From Pseudevernia furfuracea (lineage: Eukaryota > Ascomycota > Lecanoromycetes > Lecanorales > Parmeliaceae): a DNA stretch of 64,000 bases. This document shows, piece after piece, positions 24,680 through 34,120 of this stretch (position 1 is the first letter of the stretch; every line of letters begins with the position of its first letter). The translations under genes were made by a program, and so were the position numbers. The stretch covers positions 806,001 through 870,000 of the forward strand of contig JAIUPT010000010.1 in the NCBI GenBank assembly GCA_022315425.1, read 5' to 3'. Under the pieces are notes generated by a model, which saw only the letters and a list, made by a program, of their open reading frames with translations, did no database searches and was not told the DNA's origin.

Positions 24680-26516
24680 CTATCCAGCATGTTCAACAAT
24701 CTCGCTAACGAGCACACCATTCCTCACCACACTCTTGACCTGCTCCGGCAGCGCTCTCTCAACATAATCATCATCTTCTGTTTGTCCCGGCAGATTCACA
24801 TTGATCCCCGTACACTTGCTCGTGAATACCTCTGTCCCCATTGAATCTTTACATAAATAAATCGCCGCGCCATCGACCTGGTCTAGCATGATCGTCGGTA
24901 GTTTACCCAAGACCTGCATCTCGAATTTAGGGCTCTTGATGACATCAACGGCACTGACTAGAGAATCTATGACGAGCGAGCAATGCGTGCAATTATCGAG
25001 AGAAATGGCGTTGGCCTTTCCGATGATACGTATAGGAGTTTTGGTGCAGCGCGATATGAGGATGGAGTGCGAGATGGAAGCCTCAATCTCGAGCATTTGG
25101 CCAGGGTTATTAAAATTTTCGATGAGCCATTTATTACCCTCAAGTTCTTTTCGGGGTGGTTTCTTTGCGCGCATACTCTCCGGCTTAGGCTTTTTGCCCG
25201 GGATAGGTGATTTGCCGAGAGAAGAGCTTTGAGATGACGAGCGGCTAGGAGCAGGCGGAGCGCTGGCGCCCTGGGCACGGAGCGAGGGATTCTTGTGGGT
25301 TTGGCTGGATGGGTCAACCTTGCGGAGGTGAGCGGTCACATCTGAGCCGCGAGATATTTGGTCGAAAACTGCACCCATGTCTGATGAGCTGGAAGTTGGA
25401 GTGACGCCGTTCGGCGGCATTGGTGGTGGAGGTGGAGGGCCGTCGAATGAAGGTAGAGGTGGTGGTGGAGGCGGTGCCGGGCCAGAAGATGGTGGTGGGG
25501 TTTTCGAGGATGTTTGGCCGGTTTGGACTTGGTGGAGGGCTTCTTGTGGATCAATGCCGTTTTGGTTGTTCCAGGTCACGCCTGACGGGTAGTGCTGTTT
25601 TACGAACGCGATTAAGGACTTGAAAATGGTGTAGAAAGCGTTAACCCAGTCAACGTGTCTCCGGTCCCTGTTGAGGAAATCAATTATCCGGCATGGATGG
25701 CGATGGCGATGACTTACTTCTCCTTATACTCCTTGATCACACGATTCCCATGGTATTGAGCGCTGCTGAGTATTTCCGCCACATAGTCTGCGGGTTTGGG
25801 GTCGATGGTTATCCAGGCGAGCACGGCAATGCCTTCGGATACAGTTGTCAAATGGGTGAAAAGGGGCGATCCTCGATTGGCTTCTCGGATGTCATTGACA
25901 GCGCCCATCATGGCCTGCAAGTCCTTCAAGATCTCCATATAGACTGGGGACTGGATATCCGGTTTCCTAGCTTTCGTGGTGACAATAAGGAACTTGCGTT
26001 CTGCAGCAAAGGCTCGAAGGACAGCAGCAGACTAGTGGTCCGAGTCAGCATGCCAGATCCTTTTTCCGTGACCATCTTCAGTGGACATACCTGCTCGGCA
26101 ACTAGCCCCCCAATCTCTTCACTCATATTAACAAAGGACTTGACTTGCTCATTTATGATAGCATCGAAGTCGTCAATGACAGGAGGTAGTGTTTCCATGT
26201 GCCTAGAAGGCGGTCTTGCCTGGTCCAGAGTCGGATGCGCGGATGGTCCCTGGCCGGACAGAGCCTGGGCGCCATCTGTGGTGAGTGAAGGGTCGCCTAT
26301 ATTGGGGACCAGATCTTCCAGACGCGAAGTTGCAGCTTCGAGCCTACCAAGTATAGTCAGTGCCAGCTTGGCAGGTAGGGTGGAGGGCATTTTGGGGGCA
26401 AGTGGGTTGAAAGGGGTGGATTGGTAATTGGCCAGGTAGATGAGGACTGATGGCAAACAAGTAAGGGTTCGTGCATACCGCTTGATCAGGGTTGTCAAGT
26501 TCACCGAAGCTGCCAT
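24680..26516 (-). CDS. SRV2: Adenylyl cyclase-associated protein (CAP/Srv2)
   Basis: Exons 26516..26479, 26343..26091, 26031..25718 and 25667..24680 give 530 residues, the usual CAP length. The N-terminus has the cyclase-binding helix (NLTTLIKRLEAATSRLEDL). The helical folded domain (about 55-230) carries FVNMSEEIGGLVAEQ and KFLIVTTKARKPDIQSPVY. A polyproline region (about 250-290) follows; it probably binds profilin or SH3 proteins. The C-terminal CARP domain (about 378-530) starts at NKWLIENF and contains TKCTG/TSKCTGINVNLPG-like repeats. CAP recycles cofilin-bound actin monomers and links Ras to adenylyl cyclase. Intron 1 (26478..26344) is 135 nt, a multiple of three, and has no stop. Introns 2 and 3 are 59 and 50 nt. 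Confidence 0.96.
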
Positions 26517-27012
26517 TATGGGAAAAGGAGAGAGTAAAGGCGATTCGCTGGAGTAAGAGTAAGTCTCACGGCTGGAATTATGAATTATGAGAGGGATAAG
26601 AAGCAAAGCTCTATTACAAAGAAATTCCTCACATGAACAGATGTGATATCTTTGCTTCTCGGGCAGCAGTTGAATTTGGCTTGACAAGACAACAAAGGTC
26701 ATAATTTCATGCAAGATGCTTCATCGCCTTTGCCAAGCTCGCCAAGCTGCCAATCGAGATTCGATACTGTGGTGCTGGTACAATACCACTCCCAAGGTAA
26801 CGAGCCGACCCGACATTCTACGGTACTCTAGTGTCAATAGGGTATAGGTGGATCAGGTGCTACACACGCTCGTCGGTATTTTAGTGGTGTTGTTCACTGG
26901 ATGAATCTACGTAGTACATACGGATGGAATCCTGACCCAGCGTCTTCATGCATTAACATGGGATACTCAAAGCGTAGAGGCGTCTAACAGAAAAGCCAAG
27001 CTTTTGATATTG
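26517..27012. promoter_or_regulatory. Divergent promoter region, SRV2 / MAK32-like
   Basis: About 500 bp between divergent start codons. No distinct motif was identified; function is inferred from position. Confidence 0.45.
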
Positions 27013-28652
27013 ATGATAATGAGAGAGATCATGCCGGGAAAGCAGCCGGTAATCGAGAAGGAGCAAGTCAACTTCACGGGTGAGGATGAGAAGATTGAAA
27101 CCCCGGCGGACTTTGTTACGCTTGGTAAATAATTGACCCTGCTACTTAATCTCATGACCTCGGGCTAAACATCTTGCAGGCATGTGCATCATTGGTATCT
27201 AAAATCTTCTGAATCCATTTCTATAAGTAAATGGACCATCTCTAATCTGTTGCCAGACGACATCTACCATGAATCGCCCCCCAAGTTGCTGTATTCCAAT
27301 GTACTTGGAGGTGCCGGAATCTATGCCGCTCTTGGCGCGAGGATTTTTCGGGGAACAGACGACTGTAAATCTGTTGGTGTCATCATACACGAAGGTTGCG
27401 ATTTTCCAGTGGAAGCAAAAGTTGAGCTTGAATCTTGGCAATTGAGCAGTGCTTTCATCAAGACACCGCAATTGACCACTCGCGGGAAAAATGTCTACTC
27501 TGAAGGAGGAGTCCGTGGTAAAGTAAAATTGCATGATCTTATAGAAGCGACGCCGAAACTTACTTGAACCAGACTTTGAGTTCCTTACTCCCAAGGTTCA
27601 GTACGTGCCTACATTTCTATATTTCCTCTTTTGGACTAGATCTTGAGTCTTGACGCATGTCTTACTCTTGAGAGTCTTTACTCTCGAATAGGTTCCTGGA
27701 TCCCCTCAAATAGGTAACACTGACTGCGGAATCGTAATCCAGGGTCGACCACTCAATGCTCAGTGGTCATTTCTTGATGTCCAAGACCTTCCACCTCATC
27801 TGCACTCCCACTCGGTGCATGGAGCTTGTGAAAGGCATCTTGAGCCGACGAAGGGCTTTCATAAATGAATATCCACAGATGAACTTTGAAACATTTGAGA
27901 CGCCATTCTTTGTGTGGGAGCCTATGGAGCACTGCTGTCGGCCTAACCAGTTACCATCAGTCCTTGAGGCAATGGATTTTGTGGATGTGTTTTCGCCCAA
28001 CCACCGCGAACTCTTTGCCCTGTTCGAGGAAGAGGAGCACGGTGAAGGCACCATAGCTCAACAAGATCTCCAAAAGTACTGCAGAACACTCCTCGCACAG
28101 GGGTTTGGACCCAAGCCAAGCGCCGTTGTGGTCCGAATGGGGGAAGACGGTTGCTTCATAGCATCTCACACCCGAAATCTTGCGTTGCCAGCCTACCATA
28201 CGCCGTTGAAGAACGTGAAACAGGAAGATCAAGCGTCCTGGAAGAACAAAGTTGCTGATCCGACCGGGGGCGGCAATGCATTCCTAGGAGGCTATTGCAT
28301 AGGGTTACTGATGGACGAGTGGCACGATCTTGGGGCCGGCCTCACTGCATTTGAAGGTGCTGCATTACTCGGATCCATCAGCTCCAGCTTCGCCATCGAG
28401 CAGTCCGGAATGCCCCACTTAACTCATCATGAAGGGAAAGCTGAGCTGTGGAATGGTGAACGGAGTCTGGATCGCTTAGATGTGATGCGAAAGAGAGTCG
28501 AGCAACTAAATATTCCCAAAGTCTCTGGCGAGCTGTTTGAAAAGTTTTCACCATGGGAAGTCGCAAAGAGACCTGCGCCGGCTACCACGACGTCACAGCG
28601 TCTCGTGCATAGGCGAAATACAGTCCGAGACGCAAGGACGCGGATTTCATGA
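27013..28652 (+). CDS. Mak32-like PfkB-family carbohydrate kinase homologue
   Basis: Model: 27013..27124, 27180..27194, 27257..27492, 27545..27600 and 27743..28652; 442 residues. DFVTLG-MCIID-DIYHESPP and NVLGGAGIYAALGARIF form the PfkB N-terminal sugar-binding region. SKTFHLICTPTRCMELV and FSPNHRELFALF follow. The C-terminal signature is DPTGGGNAFLGG (residues about 312-323). PfkB kinases usually have GAGD here with a catalytic Asp; this protein has Asn (about residue 318), as I recall for Mak32 relatives, so kinase activity is doubtful. Yeast Mak32 is needed for maintenance of L-A dsRNA; the role in filamentous fungi is unknown. Exon 2 is 15 nt. The intron 27493..27544 has an atypical GTCTAC donor and is the least certain junction. 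The start could also be 27,019 or 27,031. Confidence 0.82.
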
Positions 28653-28834
28653 AGACAGAGGTTTGAGCAAGTGGAGGATGTACCAAAACTGGTCACAGCC
28701 TTGCCCTCGGCACCTTTCGAATAAGCTCATTGAAGATAGCAAAAGGGGATAGCGAACTATTCTACACTTTATGATACCCATAGGCTAGTCATTTATCGGT
28801 GACTCAGGCATTCATCAGCTGCATCTAGCTGTTA

Positions 28835-29197
28835 TTATTGCTGCCCATTCGCAGCTACTTCTTTCGCAGCTTCTGCCCGTTCGTGCTCTATAATCTGCTT
28901 GCTCCAACTATACCAAACCAACATCAGTACGTGTGCACTCAACTTATAGAAAAGAGATTGTTCGTACTATCGACTTGGGAAGAATCTCCCTTTTTCGGGC
29001 ATTCTTGGTCTGACCTCCCTCTCCGCACTAATGTTCCATGCAATTGCCGTAATCCCGATGACGACCACCCCCATTACCGCCGTGTTTGCTTTCCAATTGG
29101 CTGGCTGTGCATACCATCCTCCTGCCGGTGACCAGACATGCTTCGGATATCTAGAAACAGGTAAGCCAAGTGAGCAGAATGGAGTTTCACGAGCCAT
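28835..29197 (-). CDS. Small conserved single-pass membrane protein, probably mitochondrial
   Basis: Exons 29197..28968 and 28907..28835 (60-nt GT-AG intron) give exactly 100 residues. The N-terminus reads GLPVSRYPKHVWSPAGGWY, followed by one membrane segment (about residues 37-55, AVMGVVVIGITAIAWNIS). Then come MPEKGRFFPSRYWSKQ, with the splice inside the Tyr codon, and a charged end. From memory, close homologues of this length and pattern are found across filamentous ascomycetes as uncharacterised proteins. Size and topology resemble respiratory-chain accessory subunits, but that is inference only. It is divergently paired with the mL44 gene, 319 bp away, which fits a mitochondrial role. 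Confidence 0.82.
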
Positions 29198-29516
29198 TTG
29201 ATCCTCAAACGTTGCGTTACTTACGGTATCTTTCCTCCACTGGAATGTGAGACGGAAGCCCCTTTCGACTGGACCGACTTGGTCGAGTGGTCCTTCTCCA
29301 TTACGCGTGGTAGATGGATCTCATTCAAAGATGAGGAAGTGCGGACGCTGTTCAAAGCCTTGGCATCGGAATTGATCGACAGGACCATTTTAGCTCAAGA
29401 ATTTTACTCGTAGATGCAAAGATGCTCCTCTAACATCAACACTCGAGACATCCCCACGGAACAGCCGTTGAGCAATTGGGGGAAACTGAGGACCTAACGT
29501 CTTATCATATGCCTAT
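29198..29516. promoter_or_regulatory. Divergent promoter region, small membrane protein / mL44
   Basis: 319 bp separate the start codons. No operator identified; shared regulation is inferred from layout. Confidence 0.45.
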
Positions 29517-30785
29517 ATGAAAGGCTTGCGCCTCCTACGATGGAGCGGCTCAGTCCTCTCACCACGCACGAGACCATGCTGCTTTATTCACAAATATCAG
29601 AATCAATATCGAGCTCAACCCTTCAATCTGCTCCGGCTTCAATCTTCCGCTGCAGTACCAATAAGAACAATCTCAGAAACAGAAGATGACATAGAGCCAC
29701 AAGACCCAACAGACTACACCCTCCTTCCATCTCCACTACCCTCACGCGCCCACTCCTCCGCTCGCCTCTCCGCCTTACATGCTCGACTCCTTCTTCCTCC
29801 CCGCCTTCCCCTGCAAACTCTTGCGCGCTGCCTTGTCCATCCTTCCGCCGATATAAACCCTAATTTCAACAATGCCTCCCTCTCCATACTCGGCTGCGAC
29901 CTCTTAGGCTACTACACCTCCGAAGCCATCCTCTGCCGCTACCCTCGTCTCCCTACCGCAATCACGTTCGCCGCCATGTACGCCTACTGCGGGCCTAAAA
30001 CGCTTGCGGCCCTTACACGAGAATGGGGCGTTGAAGTGGCGGCCGCGCCAGGAGGAGAAGTCGATCCGGGATTTCTACAATGCTCAAGGCAGGAAGCGGG
30101 CAATGCAAGCGTAGGCGGCACTGGTACTCAACTTAAGGATCTCCCAGAAGATGCCAAAGATCTCAGCACACGACATAATCCAGAGCAACAAATAAGGGGC
30201 TGGCGCAGAGGCGCGAGTAGCAAGACCGTCTTTGATGACTATTTTGGAGATGAAATTAGCCGCACTGAGACCGACAATGCAGAGCGGCCTGAGCTGCGAG
30301 AGGAAAACGCTCAGCGGAAGGCTGAGAGGGGGGTCACGCTCGAACAAGCATCCACCGATTTTGTGAGGGCGTTAATGGGTGCTGTGTATCTACATGCTGG
30401 AAAGAAGGCTGCTTATAACTTCTTCAAGGCGCATATGCTCAGTCGACATTTGGATGTAAGCAAATTATTCGAGTTTCGACAGCCGACAAGGGACCTCAGT
30501 AAACTATGTGCGAGAGAAGGGTTTGAGAGTCCTGTGGCGAGAATATTGAGTGAGACTGGGAGAAAGAGTCGACACCCTGTCTTCGTGGTTGGTGTCTTTG
30601 CAGGAAAGGATAAACTTGGAGAGGGATCCGGAGGCAGTCTGGATGAGGCCAGGACTCGAGCTGCCGTGAGTGCAATGAAGGGTTGGTACCTGTACAGTCC
30701 GTTAGAGGTGAGGGTGCCCAGCGAGGCTACCGAGGGGAAGCCTTGGGAGCCGGTACTCGTCGATGGTGGAGACGTGGTTGTATGA
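29517..30785 (+). CDS. MRPL3: Mitochondrial large-subunit ribosomal protein mL44 (MRPL3)
   Basis: A single exon of 422 residues. The first 45 residues are rich in Arg, Leu and Ser with few acids, as expected for a mitochondrial targeting peptide. Residues about 85-170 and 275-320 form the RNase III-like domain: NFNNASLSILGCDLLGYY, then EQASTDFVRALMGAVYLHAG. About 330-400 is the double-stranded-RNA-binding domain (PVFVVGVFAGKDKLGEGSG, DEARTRAAVSAMKGWYLY). mL44 is a structural protein of the mitoribosome and does not need RNase III catalytic acids. Between the two halves lies a polar insertion of about 80 residues (about 190-270), without a recognised motif. Start chosen at the first Met of the open frame. 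Confidence 0.9.
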   Translation: MKGLRLLRWSGSVLSPRTRPCCFIHKYQNQYRAQPFNLLRLQSSAAVPIRTISETEDDIEPQDPTDYTLLPSPLPSRAHSSARLSALHARLLLPPRLPLQTLARCLVHPSADINPNFNNASLSILGCDLLGYYTSEAILCRYPRLPTAITFAAMYAYCGPKTLAALTREWGVEVAAAPGGEVDPGFLQCSRQEAGNASVGGTGTQLKDLPEDAKDLSTRHNPEQQIRGWRRGASSKTVFDDYFGDEISRTETDNAERPELREENAQRKAERGVTLEQASTDFVRALMGAVYLHAGKKAAYNFFKAHMLSRHLDVSKLFEFRQPTRDLSKLCAREGFESPVARILSETGRKSRHPVFVVGVFAGKDKLGEGSGGSLDEARTRAAVSAMKGWYLYSPLEVRVPSEATEGKPWEPVLVDGGDVVV

Positions 30786-31430
30786 AATCTGGACGTGGAC
30801 GCGGATGGACATACCTGACCATCATTTTGCCACTGTAAGACATAGGCACTTCCCAAAGAAATATTTTTTGTGCATCAGGAGGGCGGCGTCTGAGCTTGTA
30901 TATCACATGTAGCTACATAAAGGAAAACGCCTTTCTCCAAAAGCTGTATTTGCTCGAAGTGCTTGGTGGTTGATTTTTGCCTCTGTACCTATACCCAAAA
31001 TTGGTACCATGAATTCCTTCATACGCTGTATGCAACCGTTTCATTGCTGTTCTTCTCTTCATACGTTGAGAACTCCCAATTGCCAGGACTTGGGCCAGAT
31101 TGTGACTCCAGGGATGTACGTAGATATTGACCCCATTCCTGAGTGTCGAGGTTCATCATGTCACCAATGTTATATATGGTTATCTTTGTAGACAAGGAAT
31201 GGATTCAAGTACCAACTCGCACCCTTGATTTTCTCTCACACACGTAACAATATTATCGTATCAAAGCTACTTCTTGAGCCAAAAGCAGTATGTACAAGCA
31301 AGACTGGTATCTTGATAATTACCTGTTAGGAATAGGAAATTTGAAAGCCAATGCGGGTTTCCCTCTATGTATGCATGATCATTAGCAAACCGCTGCAGGA
31401 TGAACCTCTTCCCTAATTGCGCAGTCCACG
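30786..31430. other. Convergent intergenic region mL44 / La
   Basis: 645 bp between convergent stop codons, expected to carry both 3' UTRs. Short frames on both strands look like chance ORFs. Confidence 0.5.
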
Positions 31431-33046
31431 TCATGACTCCTCGATCTTTGCATCGACCTTTTTGGTGTTCCCCTGCTCCTCTGCTCCATCGTCGTCTTCC
31501 CGAGCACGCTTCTTCGAACCTGCATCGGCGGCAGCATGTGGAACATCTCCAGGTGATGCTATAGTCGCGTCCACTGCCTTCTCGTCTTTCTTCGAAGATA
31601 TGTCTGTCGCCTCCTTGAAACCCTCGTTGGCCTTTGCTGGGTTTCCCCCTGGTTTTTCCACGCTTGGGCTACACTTGTCATCCGATCCAGGGCTTGAAGT
31701 CCTGACTTTGGGCACGCCGCTGTCGGATTGTTAGATTGAGTTTTGCATCAGGTGAATTGATGATGCCTTTCAAGAGCACATGAACATACCGCTCGTCTCT
31801 CTCTGTCTTCTCATCGTTTCTATTCCTAGATCTATCTCGGCCACCTCCTCGGCCGCGTCCAGAACCGCGGAAACCCTTGTGCTTTCCGCCATTTCTATCT
31901 TTGAAGCCGCTCTTGCGATCTTCCTCCCGACGAAACCTCCAATCGCGGTCATCCTGGTCATCTCTGTCACCTTTCTCCCCTCGCCTATCACGACCAGCCC
32001 AGTCGCGATCACCCTTCTGATGGGAGCGAACGTCTTCGTTAGGTCTCACACGGCCAGCTGCAATATCATCGACCTTGTCATCGCAGTACTGCTTCTTGCT
32101 CTTGATCTGGAGGTCGTTGCCTTGCCACTTGGGCTTGGGGTCTAGAGCGAGGAAAGCCCTTTGTGTCTCTTCCGAGTCAAATTCCACGAATACACTTCCT
32201 TTGAATGTACCGTCATAGGATCTTCGTAGACGCACAGAGTTAGTGAAGCCGTGCTGAGCAAAGAATGCCTCAATATCGAATTGGGAGCTTGGCTGCTCTT
32301 CTCCAAAACCCTTCGCGTAGACACTTCGAGCCATAGTTTTGTCTTCGTGAACTTTTTGTATCTCTACCATTGGCTTGCCTACCAGCCCTTCGGGTAACGG
32401 AGTCTTTCGCTGGATGGCCGTGTCATCTTCGACGACGTTTAAGATGGTACTCTCTTTGAGAGCGTTGACAACGGCAGACAGAGGCTGGAAGTGGCGCATA
32501 CGCTTGAACGAGTGGATGGTACTGATTGGGACTGGTAGATTCTCATGGCCTTCGACTTTGGTAAATAGGAATTTGTCGGTCAGAAGATTGGAGTCTGAGA
32601 AGTAGAATTCGACCTTGGGTATTGTCGTTAGTTATCATGAAGCTGTAGAGCAAGTGAGAAGTACACACTTGTTTCCGAATGGCAACAGGATCGCTACTCT
32701 CTTGTTGAGAAACGAGATCCGACTTGTTATTGTACCTTTTGTGAGGACGATCATTTTGATTGCCATACTGTTTACGAGGTCTGTCGTTCCATTTCTGTCC
32801 TTCTCGAACTCTCTTAGAAGACCCATCCAGCCTTTGGCTCTCTTTCTCAGGATCCTTGCGCTTCTCGTTCTCCTGCTCCACCGGGTTCTTGGGGCTCTTT
32901 CCGTTCGACGCTGCTTCGGTACCATTCGTCTGACTACCCTGTTCAGACCCTTCAATCAATCTTCCAACTGCACCTTGCGACTGGTCAGACGATGGTGCTT
33001 CTGCTTGGTCACCGTTTGAAGGCATGGTTGCCTCTTCCACCTCCAT
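31431..33046 (-). CDS. LHP1: La protein (Lhp1/Sla1), RNA polymerase III transcript chaperone
   Basis: Exons 33046..32669, 32613..31790 and 31719..31431 (introns 55 and 70 nt) give 496 residues. After an acidic, low-complexity N-terminus the La motif starts near residue 115 (DPVAIRKQ-VEFYFSDSNL, spliced at the dash; then TDKFLFTK). It continues with ISTIHSFKRMR and NALKESTILNV. An RRM follows (about 225-305: VYAKGFGEE, GSVFVEFDSEETQRAFL). The C-terminus is an RGG/RD-rich basic region (GFRGSGRGRGGGRDRSRN) and a Lys/Glu tail with a KKRAREDDD-type nuclear signal. La binds the 3' UUU end of pol III transcripts and protects pre-tRNAs. It is the last gene before the AT-rich block; its ATG is about 550 bp from the boundary. 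Confidence 0.95.
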
Positions 33047-33590
33047 ATTGGGTGAGTTTTCTTTGAGTAATTGTCAGTCTCAGCCGATTTCTTTTCACGA
33101 TTGACGGAAGAGAAAGTCCCTGAACATTTGGAGTGTTTATCAGACCGTGAGACGTGACATACAAAGCTTTATCTTTTCTTTAAAAGCCCGATTGGAGACT
33201 TATGTGCATACAAATCAAAGACTTAGCTGTCCAGTCACTCTAGTGGGTAGGATATGCAAGTCAAAGGGTAGATAGATGATGGCATACAATGACTAGGTCT
33301 CGAGCCAATGTCCTACTGTACCTTGGAGAATGATCTGCAAGAGATTTGTCGGAGTCTGTGAGACAGGAGAAGCTGATGGTGAGTCGAAGGAAGACTCAGA
33401 GATAGAGTCATGAAAAAGTGGGAGAGCTCTCTCAAACGAGCGGGGCAGTTTTTCCCGGCTCCGACTACGAGTAGAGTGACCTACTGCTTTTTGCAGAACC
33501 CTTGACGGGAGCGCAAAACTAGCACCCCGGCCCTGCCCCGCGATTTTTTGCCTCGGCCGCCGTCAAATATAAGCAAAACGCATTTTTGAT
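33047..33590 (-). promoter_or_regulatory. Upstream region of the La gene, up to the AT-rich boundary
   Basis: Balanced composition, with a GC-rich patch (ccccggccctgccccgcg) at about 33,523-33,545 and a T-run just after it. No gene recognised. The promoter of La must lie here. Composition falls sharply after about 33,590. Confidence 0.5.
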
Positions 33591-33780
33591 ATGTAAACGT
33601 TATAATAATTATTATAACTTTCTAATTAGACTAGATTTGAAGTTATTCAATTAACGATATAACATATACATAGAGAGAGACTCTCTTATCACGTTTATAA
33701 ACTATATCGTCGTTATTATAATATCTAAAAAGCTCGTTGCGCTTAAGAAGTCTCTTATAAAAAAGAGACGTGTAAACACT
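33591..33780. other. AT-rich remnant left of the copia element
   Basis: About 190 bp of AT-rich, coding-free DNA in which the remaining C and G sit mostly in CpG. It resembles the DNA right of the copia element, so it may be the left part of the LINE that the copia element entered; this is not proven. Confidence 0.4.
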
Positions 33781-33785
33781 CTACT
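33781..33785. repeat. Target-site duplication CTACT (left) of the copia element
   Basis: CTACT directly precedes the left LTR and recurs directly after the right LTR at 45,714-45,718. Five bases is the usual TSD length for Ty1/copia elements. Confidence 0.9.
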
Positions 33786-33980
33786 TGATGGAATTCAGCC
33801 AATCATAGGCCGTTCCGCCCGCACTAGCGTGCCTTTTAGCGTGGCGCTAGTGGGCGACTCTTGTCTATCCTTCTCCTTCTCTTCCTTCTTATCCACTACA
33901 TGTATTCTACATAGTCATGCAATAGAGTCGTTCTATTAGCCACCCAATACAAGACCTCATAGCTGTCATATATTCCAACA
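33786..33980 (+). repeat. 5' LTR of the copia element
   Basis: 195 bp, TGATGGAATTC...TTCCAACA. It differs from the 3' LTR at 17 positions, all transitions; at every one of them this copy has the C or G and the 3' copy has the T or A. Confidence 0.95.
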
Positions 33981-33992
33981 GGTTATGAGCCC
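33981..33992 (+). other. Primer-binding site matching the anticodon arm of initiator tRNA-Met
   Basis: GGTTATGAGCCC starts at the first base after the LTR. Its complement, GGGCTCATAACC, is the anticodon stem-loop of initiator tRNA-Met with the CAT anticodon inside. This means priming by a tRNA half-molecule, as known for Drosophila copia, instead of by the tRNA 3' end. Confidence 0.75.
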
Positions 33993-34120
33993 GGATTTCC
34001 GCCATTGAGGTCTTCACACAGCAGAAAAATTAACCTGCTGTCCCCACCGTCTGTGGGAGAGCCGGTGTTATAATAACAGTGTTATCATAGCACCACACCA
34101 CACCACATAGTCAATTCAAA

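Noticed and set aside
27184..27567. Unspliced ORF in the MAK32-like gene as the coding frame
   Set aside because: It reads through the intron at 27,195-27,256 and ends in a stop. The spliced model restores PfkB motifs on both sides.
31417..32145. Plus-strand ORFs opposite the La gene
   Set aside because: Antisense reading of the RGG/acidic coding region; no independent features.
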